Shown in pieces: positions 12,353-22,870 of a stretch of DNA of 64,000 nucleotides. Origin of the DNA: Trichoplusia ni (taxonomy: Eukaryota; Arthropoda; Insecta; Lepidoptera; Noctuidae); assembly GCF_003590095.1 (NCBI RefSeq), contig NC_039478.1, positions 8,370,001 to 8,434,000 of the forward strand, read 5' to 3'. The notes under the pieces are model-generated. The model searched no databases and was not told the origin of the DNA. It worked only from the letters and a program-made list of their open reading frames with translations. Position 1 is the stretch's first letter. Every line of letters begins with the position of its first letter. A program made the translations under genes and the position numbers.

Positions 12353-12814
12353 TAATGAATCAGTCTTACGATAGTTATTATAAAAATACTTAACGGATTT
12401 CAATGGAACTTGGTACACTGATAGTTTATGACCTGAATACCCACAAAGGATGGTTCTTTTCCCGATTTCTTGTGGGCAACAGCTTTTCAACCATACGATA
12501 AGAAGCAGCTACATTTGATGTACTTTTAACTACCCGTACTTGATTCCTCTTTGCCTCATAACAAAAGAGGTTATAATTCAGGTGAAGATAGAGGTCAAAA
12601 GGTATTTAGTCCCTGAGATCATGAGTGCTGACATTTGTTCCGAACCGAGTATATTATGTAAACAAGACAGGGTTACAAACTGTAGAACAATGAGCATTGT
12701 CTACTGATATGCATTCGATGTACTGACGACGTTTTCGATACGAGTTATAGTCGAGAAACCAATACCGGCAAATTAGACATCATAATTCATGTGCTTGAAA
12801 AACATTGTTTTATG

Positions 12815-13020
12815 ATTTTAGCCGAGTGGTTGAGGTCACCATGCCAAACTCACTGTGCGCGTCGTGTCGCAGGTTAGATACCCGCGGAGGACAAGCGTAT
12901 GTGTGATCCACGAACGCTTGTTCTGAGTCTGGGTGCCTGTGCATGTGATTTGTATGTTTGTGAAACTACTCGCGACACAAGGATTAAGTTCCATACAGTG
13001 GGAGTCGTTTAAAAAAAAAA
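12815..13020 (+). repeat. SINE family S1, full-length copy with A-tail
   Basis: A box TAGCCGAGTGG is at 12819-12829. It is followed by TTGAGGTCACCATGCCAAACTCACTG, a drifted B box (AGGTTAGATACCCG), GATCCACGAACGCTTGTTCTGAGTCTGGGTG, and the GACACAAGGATTAAGTTCC and GGGAGTCGTTT 3' end. It ends in an A10 run (13011-13020), as expected for an RNA-mediated insertion. Confidence 0.8.
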
Positions 13021-13734
13021 TGCTTATTTACAGACAAAATTTTAAAAGAATACTACTACGATAAAACTATGCCCGTCCTTCTGATGCAGTCGGGTGAGAA
13101 TCTTAGTAACGGCAGGAACTAGGTACCTACATCATATTTTTTTACGAAAATATCTCTTTTTTGTCCAAATGTCGTTTTTGAATAATAATTAAGTAATTTA
13201 GGTTTTAATTTGTTACTTAAAGTAATTAAACTCATACAAAATGGAGTTTCTTCAATGTTTTGCGAATGTTTTGAATTCATAATATTATTTATTTATTCAT
13301 ATAAATAATCAAATATTGGACTAAAAATGTCTAATGAGTTTCAACAATTCTAAACATGCTGTCAGACAAACTACATTTTGATAAGCAACATACCGTATAA
13401 ACATTTTAAGTATTTGCCATATAACTTGTTAAAAACAAACGTTATTTTCGTACATTTAAGTAATTCCATAAGCGATGATGAAAGAAAACCACTTGTCTAC
13501 AGCGCTGGGATACTTTTTTTTTGTCGAAGCGTCTCGCGACCGCTCACACATGCTTCAAAAAACATGGATCAATGGATATATAAAAACCGTTCAAGAATGC
13601 TTTGGACTCGCACAGTTAGGGTTCTGTAACGAATAGGCTAAGGAAAAACAAATTGGCAACAAAAATCGGTCAACTATCAAAATCATGATTGTAGCAACTG
13701 TTACTTAACTTCTGAATTTATTGTTAATTGCCGT
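13021..13734. other. Non-coding, no feature recognised
   Basis: AT-rich sequence with no supported exon or known repeat. The 83-codon open frame inside it shows no domain or composition that suggests a gene. Confidence 0.4.
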
Positions 13735-13893
13735 TAAGGCGGCTTCCTTATATGCATCATCGGTCAGTTTCCACTCCAACACGTGTCTGCTCCATCGACC
13801 GTCTGTCCGTCTGCAGACATTTCCACTGCAGCGTGCTGATTCTGCGAGCAATATCGGTAACTTTGGTTCTCTGGCGGATGACAGTTTCAACTG
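13735..13893 (-). pseudogene. RTE retrotransposon fragment (C-terminal coding end), broken
   Basis: Read on the minus strand this encodes the characteristic RTE C-terminal region. It has an RQRTKVTDIARR-like segment, then after a frameshift VCRRTDGRWSRHVLEW, matching VCRRTDSRWSRRVLEW of the intact element at 45791-48598, and then a TDDAYKEA-like remnant. It is interrupted and 5'-truncated, hence a dead insertion. The adjoining 13894-13955 belongs to the CTAGCTATCATGG repeat family. Confidence 0.75.
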
Positions 13894-14438
13894 TCTACCT
13901 ATCATGGTTCATATCATACAGCCTGGTGGAAGACGGAAGGACAACGCAGCCTTGAGTATTATTCTTAAATTTATGAAGAACCCTAATCATCACAGCAAAG
14001 TCTTACCCAACATATTTTGTGAATGGATTCTAAAACAGAATTGCATAATCTGACATTGAGGTATCTAAAAATACTTACGGATGCATAAATAGCTATAGGT
14101 AAAAACGTGTTTACCAATCAAAATAGAGAAAGCTGGGTTACTAGATAAAAAATACTGTTCTAGTAAAGAGTGTAAAATATTTAATTTTTAATATCATAAT
14201 ACTTTTAAACGATATTTTTAATGAGTCCTGGGAATATGTCTGCAAATGTTTCAATTCCTGTGAAGATACCCATAGAAAATAATGAGTATTGATTGAAGTG
14301 ACAATATTGGTTCGTGCAAAAGTCAAATGACTACATTTAATTTTTTACTTACTAGAAATAAGTTACAACTATTTTAAATTTTGGAAATCCTTAGAGTTCA
14401 TAATCCCAGGGAGACACAATCATCTTTTATAATATGCT

Positions 14439-14612
14439 GACTGCATGGATAGTCGAGTGAGTGAGGTCACCACTCTCCGCGTATTACACGCATTTGTGTG
14501 ATCCACGAATGCTTGTCCTGAGTCTGGGTGTCCTTGAGCATGTGACTTGAATGTTTGTGAGACTCCCCGAGACACAAGGATCAAATTTCTTACAGCAGGA
14601 ATCGTTCTAAAA
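14439..14612 (+). repeat. SINE family S1, copy with internal deletion
   Basis: The 5' end CTGCATGGATAGTCGAGTGAGTGAGGTCACCA is a diverged A box. Most of the stretch between the A and B boxes is deleted. The body from GCATTTGTGTGATCCACGAA through GAGTCTGGGTGTCC to the ATCGTTCTAAAAATG end is intact. Confidence 0.75.
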
Positions 14613-14619
14613 ATGGACT

Positions 14620-14640
14620 TCTCTCTCTCTCTTCTCTTTT
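14620..14640. repeat. CT-rich simple repeat
   Basis: A short CTCTCTCTCT-type pyrimidine tract directly follows the SINE at 14439-14612. No function can be inferred. Confidence 0.6.
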
Positions 14641-16308
14641 GACGTAGCTAGTGTTATTTTCTGATACTCAAATTTTTTTTTGACATCGCAAGCCAACCGT
14701 ACTTTTTTATTCTTGTTTTTTATGTATATTCATAGAACGACATTAATAATTATGCCAACAAGCCTCTCGTTAATGAAATTCATAAATTTAAATAAGTTAC
14801 TAGGTCTCGTGACTGCTGTTAGCATAATATCTGCGCAAAAACTTATCAGAGACCTACCATTATCTCATTCAAAAATCTATTTTTAATTTCCAGGCCTTGA
14901 TTGAAAATCAAATCTAAAAATAAAGTACGCCAAGTCACAGGATAAGCTAGTTTTTTGGCTGCCATTTTGTTTTTTTTGTCAATTTAATACTAATTATTTT
15001 ACATACCTAACTTATAAATTGATTGGCAGTTTAAATTTCAATCTAGCAAAAAACCGGCTAACTACCTGTATTGTGTATGTAATTTGGTGTACAGACATTT
15101 GATTAATTCAGAAATTAGATTTTAAATCGCGTGTAGAACTTTTTTATTTGAAAACTCGTCACGCCTACTAAACGTATTATAATCCTATTTTTTATTTATT
15201 GTAACGTAGATTTTTATACTCTTCTAGAACTATCTAAATAACTAAAAGTTAAGTTTAGAAGTTGACAGTTCTAAAACATTATGACATACCTAAATTTACA
15301 AACATTTGAGTTCCTGAGTGCTTAAGTGAAATTTAAAAATACATCTCTAATAGGGGTAAAAAATAGACAAGTTACATTTAATCACTGATTGCAACCTTCT
15401 AATGTAAAAAAAAAAAAAAACTTACATAGAAATAATTATCAGTCATATCAAACGCACAGACATTAATGGAAGCTACAAGAATACAATCACGCCACGATGT
15501 GTGCTGTGTCAAACAAATGCCAGTGATAAAGCAAATCAGCCGACAATGATGTAATAGTATCAATAATTGTGTTACATATATACCGTATAGATAATATGTT
15601 GATTCGGGAATTAGACAAGTAAAAGAATGTTGTATAGAAGAAAAATTTGCTCACGGTTTCGCCTGTTTTAAAAACGTCGGATTTAAGCCTATCTGTTAAT
15701 CCAAAGTTGTCAGCTACCGCCATAACAAATTTCATCGAAATCGGTCAATCCGTTTGGGCGTGAAGTAGTAACAAATGTACGAATACACTCACATACTCCC
15801 TCATTTATAATATCAATTATTTCGTTTACTATCTTTAAAAAATATATATTCATCTCCATTCGGTCGGAAATATACGAAGATTTAGTTAAAACAGAGTTTC
15901 AATGCGATACCTAACTTAGCTATTTACAGTTATTTTCACAAAAAAATCATCCATTCATTCATTTTAACTTGACAATCGAATGGAGTCAAAGTCCATTGAT
16001 GATAATAAAACGTAATGGACTATGGACAAAAATTTTCCTCAAGATACAATAATCTATGTTATTAAATAAATCATTAATCATAGAACCTCACAATACAAGT
16101 ATTAGTACTAAACATTGTCATAATATTGAAACAGTAAAACAGCTGGGATGACGTCAACGATGTTCAAACTCGTAGTAACGTAGTAAGGGCATGTAACGTA
16201 AACATGTGTTCATTTTTACACAGACATACACACATATATGAAGGCAGAACTATAGCTACGTTATTACCTATATAGTTAAATATTACGTGCTTATAAATGA
16301 CAGCAGGG
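14641..16308. other. Non-coding; one old repeat fragment at about 15725-15825
   Basis: There is no supported gene. Bases 15725-15825 (AAATTTCATCGAAATCGGTCAATCCGTTTGGGCGTG, then ACATACTCCC and TCATTTATAATAT) match the end of the same repeat type whose mirrored start (ACTAATATTATAAATGCGAAAG) is at 40958. An A16-like run lies near 15405-15420. Confidence 0.45.
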
Positions 16309-16500
16309 TGTAGGTCACCATCCCATTCGATCCCTGTGTGGACACTGTGTGCTTCACGGACGCTTGTTTTGAGCCTGGGCGAAAGCAGATTAATTCTTGC
16401 GTCGCGTGAGGTTCCACAAATATTCGAGTCTGATTTGAGTTTCACACAAATTCTTGTCTTAGGCGAGAATCAAATTTGTGACAATACTCTGCAATAAGGT
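16309..16500. repeat. Composite of two S1 SINE pieces in opposite orientation
   Basis: Bases 16309-16380 read as S1 on the plus strand (GGTCACCATCCC, TTCGATCCCTGTGTGGAC, ACGGACGCTTGTTTTGAGCCTGGG). Bases 16390-16495 read as S1 on the minus strand (TTAATTCTTGCGTCGCGTGAGG, TTCACACAAATTCTTGTCTTAGGCG). The 5' head of the first is lost. This is either one copy inserted into another or a foldback rearrangement. Confidence 0.6.
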
Positions 16501-16824
16501 TTAATGAGAGTTTGAACAACCAAAGAGTCCTATCTCGAACCACGGCCTAAATTAAGTCAGTTAGTTATCGCAACCAGTCTTAACAACTTCACTGTCCCGC
16601 CAAGAAACACAATGGCTGACCAAATCATAGTCCTCAATGTACAAGGATATGGTGTTAGTCCGAAACATTGAAAAGACACTAACTCCATGTAACAAATACG
16701 TGGTATCTTCCCATTCCAAAAAGTCTGGCTGTCGAGAATGACTAATACAAAAGATTTTCGTACACATCCGTTTCAACTGAAAGCGACGAAATAATACAAG
16801 AATTATTTATTTACGAATGCCATC

Positions 16825-17085
16825 ATCATCATAGGATGTTCACAACTTTGTTGGGGTCGGCTTTCAGACAAGCCGGGTTCAGCTAAGTACCAGTGTTTTA
16901 CAAGGAGCGACTGATATCTGACCTCCTCAACCTAGTTACCTGGGCAACACGATACCCCTTAGTTAGACTGGTCGTCAGACTTTCTAGTTTCTTTCTTTGA
17001 CAGTCGTTAGGGCTAGCCTAACGACTGTCAAAGATGTGTAAAAATAGTCGGGACCTATAATTTAGCGTGCTTTACGAATGTAGAT
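16825..17085 (+). repeat. Dispersed repeat family G (GTTGGGGTCGGCTT...), with an internal perfect hairpin
   Basis: The family landmarks appear in order: CATCATCAT, TTTGTTGGGGTCGGCTTTCAG, CAGCTAAGTACCAGTGTTTTACA, GACCTCCTCAACC, GTTACCTGGGCAACACGATACCCCTT, AACGACTGTCAAAGATG and GGGACCTATAATTTA. Other copies are at 20690, 30745, 31616, 34731 and 54585. In this copy the usual spacer before AACGACTGTCAAAG is replaced by its mirror image, giving 17-bp perfect arms at 16995-17011 and 17017-17033. Confidence 0.7.
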
Positions 17086-17411
17086 TGCAGAGTTCATTTT
17101 CAGCATTTCAAAGATAATTCGAGTGATCGTTACTCAATGTGTTATTTATAGTAATGTGTATCCAATTGAGTCGGAGTGGAAACTTCTTATCCTGCAATCG
17201 GTAAAATGAGGTCAAAACAATGAAATGTTGGAATATTTGCTGTTCTGCTTGTTCTTCAATGTTTGGAGATTACTGGGAGTCATGTAAGGTCAATTTTTGG
17301 GAAAATTTATTTGTTTTTAATGAGGCGTTATTTAAAAATGAATTCTTAGTGTAAGGAACCGAAAATGGAGATATTTTGAATAGGGAGTTAAGGAATTGAA
17401 ACATTGAAAGT

Positions 17412-17620
17412 TGATCTTGTGGCCAGTGGCCGTTACTGCTACACGGGAGGTCGTGAGTTCGATCACACCTAGGGCAATCTTTATGTGATGAGTACCATCA
17501 TTAAGTTTGTTCTGTGTGTGGGTGTAATTTATTTCTATTATGTTTATATAATTATGTTTATCACCTATCTATTACTCATAATACAAACTCTGCTTAGTTT
17601 GAGACTGGGTTGTGCGTAAA
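17412..17620 (+). repeat. Second tRNA-derived SINE family (S2)
   Basis: The head is GTGGCCAGTGGCCGTTACTGCTACA. A B box follows in GGTCGTGAGTTCGATCACACC, then GGGCAATCTTTATGTGATGAGTACC, TTGTTCTGTGTGTGGGTGTAATTT, and the typical 3' module with CATAATACAAACTCTGCTTAGTTTGAGACTGGGTTGTG. I know this layout (B box, ATTTGTGTGATGAGC, TTCTGTGT, AAGCTCTGCTTAGTTTGGG) as an abundant lepidopteran SINE. It is old and diverged. Confidence 0.7.
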
Positions 17621-19458
17621 AAAATCTAAAAGAGAACTTTCTGGCCGCGATTTAAAAAAAAAACGAAGGTAACAGTCACTCTGTCTAAACCATCCATTTT
17701 CCTCCCGGTAAAATCCTCAAACAAATCCATTTCACACTGACCTTTTAACATTTCACACAGTTGTCAACAATAACTGTTATCTAAAGTTATTATCAGCCTA
17801 TGTTTCCATTCAACCAATGCCCTATTAATTGCAAAACAGAATGAAGGAATCCTTGTATAGTAGTATCGCGGAATAATCCTTTACTTACTGGTAAGTAATT
17901 ACCATAACGACATCGGTTATTTCCATATTGATGCGAAGATAGCATGGTATGTATTATGCATTTGTTTAATAGACTCATGCCTGGTGCTTTGTTGTTAACG
18001 TCATAATTTGAACTGCTTGAATGAGGAGACAAAAAGCTGAAATGGCAAGGCAGAAGCCTGGACCGTTGCATTTTGGATGTCAGAAAATGTCCCTGACTTG
18101 TAAGAGAAGGTGGGTCGCATTTTGGGTCAGAAAGAATACCTGATCTAGAAGAAGAATTATCAAGAGACAAAATTATATAACCAAACTGGCAGGAACTTTA
18201 TAAAACTGAACTTGCAAAGCAGAATTTGAATCGATCGCATTTTGGATGTCAGAAAATATCCCTGATCATTATAGAATATAATAGTTACCAAGAGACGAAA
18301 TTAAATAACCTGTAGAAACTGGGATAAACTTCTATTTACAATACTTATGACAGAATTGTAATTTGTGAATAGGTATAGATACTCTATTGAAAAATAAAAT
18401 AATTCACTTTGCCGACTCATCAATGACGCTTATTAACTTGCTTACGATTACAACTCTAGACAAAAAAAAAACAGAGAATTAAAAGTTTCAACAAACATTC
18501 TTTGCATGCTGTGATCTTACAACAAAATGCGTGATTTAATTGATTGAAGGATCAGCTTAAAACTCTTACAATTTACAACTTATTTACATAGTAAACAATT
18601 GAATATTGGAATTACCCGCCATGCGTAGTCTCTTACGCACCGCATTCTGTTATAACATTATACTTAGTACTATAAATACTATATTACTCATTTCATTGGA
18701 AATATTTATATTTCGAGGATGCGTAAAGAATTGATGTAAATATTGTTCCGTAATCCATACATAAATATTGACTGTTTCGTTTTTCTTAACCGGAACGTTT
18801 TGCAAACCTATGTCCGTTTTGGTTTCCTAGAACGAATTCGGCAGCATTATCAGTAATTTGCCTAAAATGGCTGTTTATTTGTATAGGATTTGGTATCCAT
18901 AGAGTGACGTCGGAACCCTATTAATGAGGTCTATCTGTCCGTTCGTCTTGTCAATACTGTCAATAGGCTGTATCTTTAAAACCATGATTGCTAGAAATTT
19001 GGCATTTTCACTAATCAGGTGTTTAAATTAAAAGTACTAAAGCAGTTATTCAAAAAAAAAACGGGCGTTGAAATTTTGGTAAAACAATGAGGTATGATGA
19101 GATATTGATTTTGCAACCATGTACCTACCCCAGAACCCAGTGTCGCGTTACCGACTCGTAATTGACCGTTCTACATTACAATTGAATCGCTACTATATCA
19201 CTCACCTTTTGATTAATTCATGGAACAATTAACAAATATGGAAGGTTACATTTTCTGTTAGTTTACTCACACCCGTACGGACCTCATTTAAGAGCCTGAC
19301 TGTTTGATTCACAATAAACTATTTTTACTCCAAAGTAAAGAAACAATATTACTCACAAACACTTCATTGATGTAAAACGTATTTATATAAATTATAAATA
19401 TTTTGTAACGCAATCATTACTCATTACGAACTTTTAAGTAAAATTTTTGTTACTGAGC
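17621..19458. other. Non-coding; fragment of the CTAGCTATCATGG repeat at 18910-19010
   Basis: There is no supported gene. On the minus strand 18910-19010 reads as a decayed copy of the dispersed repeat with GACGGACAGACAGACC- and AGCCTATTGACAGT-like blocks. A near-repeat of about 60 bases, GATCGCATTTTGGATGTCAGAAAAT-type, occurs at about 18060-18090 in one form and at 18233-18262 in another (TTTTGGATGTCAGAAAAT both times, followed by CCCTGA). This suggests a local duplication. Confidence 0.4.
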
Positions 19459-19503
19459 AAGCGAGACAGCACTATGCAATACAGGTGGCATCTCTTTCTC
19501 ACA
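19459..19503. repeat. Quasi-palindromic GAGA/TCTC element (cluster member 1)
   Basis: AAGCGAGACAGCACTATGCA is followed by AGGTGGCATCTCTTTCTCACA. The right side matches the pyrimidine arm GCCATCTCTCTCACA seen at 24.9 kb and the left side its purine arm. Same architecture as the members at 21.4, 21.75, 22.09, 22.58, 22.83, 24.9 and 29.25 kb. Confidence 0.5.
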
Positions 19504-19697
19504 ACAGAAACAGTTCTACATAAACAGCTCATAGTAAACACATGTTTGTGGTTAGATGTCAACGGACTTTTGACGCGCAATTCTCATCAGCTGACATTAT
19601 TAGCACTTAGATATTTAATTTAAACTTTTATGTCATGGACGTACGGTTGATTTTTATATAATATTCCAAAGTTTATTTGCGAAGGACCTTTTTTGAC

Positions 19698-19795
19698 AAC
19701 CAGTCTCAGACAAGCATTCGTAGATCACACAAATGCTTGTCCTACGTGGGTATCGAACCGACACATCGCGCGTAATGCTCCCTCATAAGGCTGAT
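19698..19795 (-). repeat. SINE family S1, truncated copy
   Basis: On the minus strand: B box GGTTCGATACCCACGTAGGACAAGCATTTGTG, TGATCTACGAATGCTTGTCTGAGACTGG, then the body stops. The head is diverged around TTACGCGCGATGTGTC. The 3' part of the SINE is absent. Confidence 0.7.
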
Positions 19796-20374
19796 TCAAC
19801 TCATAAACTACATAAAATATGTTTATGTTGTCAAGTCAACATAATATGCGCAGGAGTCGCGCAAATGTAAATATTGTTTACTTAATTATCATGTTGATCG
19901 ATTTCATAATATTGCCATACATAAAAACACGTGATGATTCGCGTGGACCATATGTAATCTAAGTTAGAAATATGCATTGATTATGTTTCATATTTTTGTT
20001 ATTATTGCAAAAAATCCTCTTTTTTAAAAAGTTTATTAAAAAAAAGACCTAAACAGCTTTTAAATCGTAAAACGTCAAAAATCTAAATTATGTTGGCTTT
20101 AAGTATAATTCTAAAACCTGATTTACAAATAATAACGTACTATGTATATCTTATCATTCTCGCAGTTTTATAAGTTAAAAGCAGATATAGTAAAAAAAGT
20201 CTTGTATTTTCAATAATTATTGTATTCCTTCTACTAAATTTATTTTGAGCATTCCTAGTTTTTATGGCCAATGGATTTTTCCGTATTCGCTATCAGTGGC
20301 TATAAGGTCATCCAAGTGTAAGTTAAGGAAGCGAAGGATAAGATAAGAAGTAACGTTTAAGAAATGATCGGTTA

Positions 20375-20621
20375 AAAGTTTTGCCCGCGACTTCGTCCGC
20401 GTGGTTAGAAGATATAAGTTATTATTTATGTCTGCAATGTTTTTTCCACATTTTCCATTATATCTTCGCGCCTATTAGTCACAGCGTGATGGTTTATAGC
20501 CTAAAACCTTCCTCGATTAATGGTCTATTCAACACAAAAATAATTTTTCAATTTGGAAAAGTAGTTTCTGAGATTAGCGCGTTCAAACAAACAAACTCTT
20601 CAGATTTATATATTAGTAAAG
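20375..20621 (+). repeat. Dispersed repeat family C (TTGCCCGCGACTTCGTCCGC...)
   Basis: The landmarks are TTTTGCCCGCGACTTCGTCCGCGTGG, TAGAAGATATAAGTTAT, TCGCGCCTATTAGTCACAGCGTGATGG, TATAGCCTAAAACCTTCCTCGAT, TCTGAGATTAGCGCGTTCAAAC and a TTTATATATTAGTA end. Copies at 36009 and 38233 share the order. It is extremely common in Lepidoptera. I suspect a non-autonomous DNA element (mini-Helitron-like or MITE), but the class is not decided by what I can see. Confidence 0.7.
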
Positions 20622-20689
20622 AAACAGTCCTCATCGTCTGCCTAGCATTTTTTCCAATTATATTGTGATTGGCTGATAATGTCATCAGA

Positions 20690-20815
20690 TATAACTAAGC
20701 GCCAGTATGTTACAAGGAAGAACTGCCTATCTGATTTCCTAAACATAGTCTCGAACCTAGCTACCCATTGATAACTCCTGTCAAAAATGTACGAATAACA
20801 GACAGGACCAACTAA
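20690..20815 (+). repeat. Family G repeat, decayed copy
   Basis: CTAAGCGCCAGTATGTTACAAGGAAGAACTGCCTATCTGAT corresponds to the family block CTAAGTACCAGTGTTTTACAAGGAGCGACTG. Later pieces CTGTCAAAAATGTACGAATAACAGACAGGACC correspond to its distal end. The GTTGGGGTCGG start is lost. Confidence 0.6.
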
Positions 20816-21412
20816 GATTCCTGCTTTCGAAAAAAAGCTACGATTATAAAATGCTTTTTATGGCGATACAACGGACTTTCACCACTATAACCATCCTGGG
20901 CCCATTCTATTACCCAAAACTGGAACCACGGAATCCCTTGCGTATGCTTTGCGCGCCATTTGCTGACCTTAGTCAATTGGACTCCTCATAACAACGATTA
21001 CGCAGGCAAACGCGCCCGTTACCTTCTTATCGTCTTCCCTGATTAGCTGTCAGGGTACCTATCCTCCACCTCCACCGACCTTACCTAGCAAACAAGGTCA
21101 CCCTAGCTCTACAAATACTACAAATATTTCATGTAACATTGCCCTCAGCAAGTCAATGTTTATTACTTAACTTGAGCTCCAATTTATTAACCTAGTAAGA
21201 TAACCCAGCGACCTCTGTAGGCGCGAGTGGGAAGTTTACAATACTCGATAGATAAATGACGTATGAAGTACCAAGTGATGGATTCAAGTAGTATTTAATT
21301 AAAATACTTTTTCATTTATTTTTTTAAGAAGGGAACATAGAGAGTATGAGTTTTGCTTGCCAGTCAGTTTACCAAGACCTCTCTTATTGTAAGACTTTTG
21401 CATTTATTGAAA

Positions 21413-21456
21413 CAAGATGCTGCTCTACGCCGTATTTATTGCCATCTCTCTTTAAC
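21413..21456. repeat. Quasi-palindromic GAGA/TCTC element (cluster member 2)
   Basis: AAGATGCTGCTCTACGCCG is followed by ATTTATTGCCATCTCTCTTT. GATG(G/C)TGCTCTACGCC is shared with the member at 22583, and GCCATCTCTCT with those at 19.48 and 24.95 kb. Confidence 0.55.
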
Positions 21457-21750
21457 AAATGCAACATTTTTAACTTAGGTGGTAGATCCCGTGGCAGGTT
21501 AAGGCCTCTATGCTTACTATAAGAGTGATGTAACTTTTATAAAACATTTCTAAAATACATACGTCTGAATGATTAAAAATAATTAGAACCAGGTCATAAA
21601 GATGATGAAAATAACTCGGTCTTTAAAATAATATAGCACTTATCTAAGTAAACATGTAGAGTTAAAAATAAATGATATGAACTCGAGCAATAAAATTGTT
21701 ATCTTTATAAACGGTTACAGATAATTTCTTATTAGGAAAAGGGGCGTATC

Positions 21751-21792
21751 ACGAGAGAGTGGAATGGCATGCGATATTCTCTTTCGCTCTTT
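21751..21792. repeat. Quasi-palindromic GAGA/TCTC element (cluster member 3)
   Basis: ACGAGAGAGTGGAATGGCAT is followed by GCGATATTCTCTTTCGCTCTT. A purine GAGAG arm and a pyrimidine CTCTTTCGCTCTT arm flank a GGCATGC centre. It lies eight bases before the perfect palindrome at 21800-21840. Confidence 0.45.
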
Positions 21793-21799
21793 TATAACT

Positions 21800-21840
21800 A
21801 AGTAAAACTGTCAAAAACGGTATTTTTGACAGTTTTACTT
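21800..21840. repeat. Perfect palindrome, 18-bp arms, 5-base loop
   Basis: AAGTAAAACTGTCAAAAA (21800-21817) is the exact reverse complement of TTTTTGACAGTTTTACTT (21823-21840). The loop is CGGTA. It sits beside cluster member 3 and could be a recent foldback or the stem of a small transcript. Confidence 0.8.
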
Positions 21841-21947
21841 GAAGTCCTACGTTTAAGAAGTTAGTTTTTAAAGGGACAAAGACGTATAGACTTAGATCAC
21901 GAAAACACATTACATCGTGGATTTGCAATAAAGACTATGAATATGAA

Positions 21948-22034
21948 AATGCTTGTCCTATACGGAGATCGAACCCGCGATACCTACGTTGTGCACAATG
22001 GGCTTAGCTTGGTGACCTCTGTCCACCTGTCATG
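21948..22034 (-). repeat. SINE family S1, partial copy
   Basis: On the minus strand it has GGTCACCAAGCTAAGCCCATTGTGCACA, then GGTATCGCGGGTTCGATCTCCGTATAGGACAAGCATT with a good B box. The A box (ATGACAGGTGGACAGAGGTCACC) is diverged and the 3' half is missing. Confidence 0.65.
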
Positions 22035-22088
22035 TTTCTTAGATTATTGTTTTAAATAAACTAATATAACGTTTTGATTGAAGCATTT

Positions 22089-22126
22089 GTGAAAGAGAGA
22101 CGGAAGGTAGTGCCATCTCGCTTACG
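22089..22126. repeat. Quasi-palindromic GAGA/TCTC element (cluster member 4)
   Basis: TTGTGAAAGAGAGACGGAAGG is followed by TAGTGCCATCTCGCTTAC. TGTG(A/G)(A)AGAGAGA on the left and GCCATCTCGCTTAC on the right match the family arms. Confidence 0.5.
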
Positions 22127-22349
22127 CATCTCCAGGAAAATAACTCATTAAATAAAGTCCCTTGAAGATTATGAAACGAAATTATAGACGACAATTATTA
22201 ATCTTGATTAGCATGATTGGTTTATAATCTTGAACTAGGTCAAGTTATATTGTAGTGGGGTAGGTTATGTTCAATTTACAGCAATAAATAAACAAAATTG
22301 GTAATTTTACTATATGTATAGTTATCTAGTTATACTATTATTATTGACA

Positions 22350-22496
22350 AGACGGATAGCCGAGTGGTTAAGGTCATCAGCCAATTCCACTGAGCGTGAC
22401 GTATCACGGGTTCGATATAAGTGTCTTTTGTGGCTTTAATGTTTGTGACAACCCAACGACACAAGGGTAATTTTTTTTAAGCGAAAGTCGTTTTTT
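22350..22496 (+). repeat. SINE family S1, copy with large internal deletion
   Basis: AGACGGATAGCCGAGTGGTTAAGGTCATCA gives a perfect A box (22357-22367), and CACGGGTTCGATATAAG a B box. The middle is deleted, so the copy jumps to TGTCTTTTGTGGCTTTAATGTTTGTGACAACCC. It ends with GACACAAGGGTAATT and AAGCGAAAGTCGTTTTTT. Confidence 0.75.
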
Positions 22497-22582
22497 CTGA
22501 TGTTAAGACACTATTACAGGAGCATAAACAGATACTTGTAATCGAATGTCTAACACTACCTTTTCAAGTAATATTTTTGGAG

Positions 22583-22636
22583 GTGTGGGAAAGAGATGGT
22601 GCTCTACGCCATGGACAGGGCTGTCCCGCTCCCACA
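22583..22636. repeat. Quasi-palindromic GAGA/TCTC element (cluster member 5)
   Basis: GTGTGGGAAAGAGATGGTGC, TCTACGCCATGGACAGGGCT and GTCCCGCTCCCACAAC follow one another. The outer GTGTGGGA and TCCCACA arms are inverted, and the inner AGAGATGG(T/C)GCTCTAC core is the family motif. Together with 24915-24968 this is one of the clearest copies. Confidence 0.6.
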
Positions 22637-22830
22637 ACAACACTCACATTACTTTAAAAGTATCGTAAAATGTTAAAGAGTAAAGTAGGTACGTTATGTT
22701 TGTGAGCAATTAATCAACATCTTCGTTAATTAGGTCATCTGTATTGAGTTTTTTTTAATTAAATATATTTTTTCTGATAACGAACTTGAATTAATGCGAC
22801 CTTTGTACTGTTGTCTGGGTCGGTTACATT

Positions 22831-22870
22831 GAAGGAGAGAGATGGCGTCACACGGAGACGTCTCGCTTGC
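22831..22870. repeat. Quasi-palindromic GAGA/TCTC element (cluster member 6)
   Basis: GAAGGAGAGAGATGGCGTCA is followed by CACGGAGACGTCTCGCTTGC. The left arm carries GAGAGATGGCG and the right arm GTCTCGCTTGC. The centre contains a further small palindrome, GAGACGTCTC (22855-22864). Confidence 0.5.
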
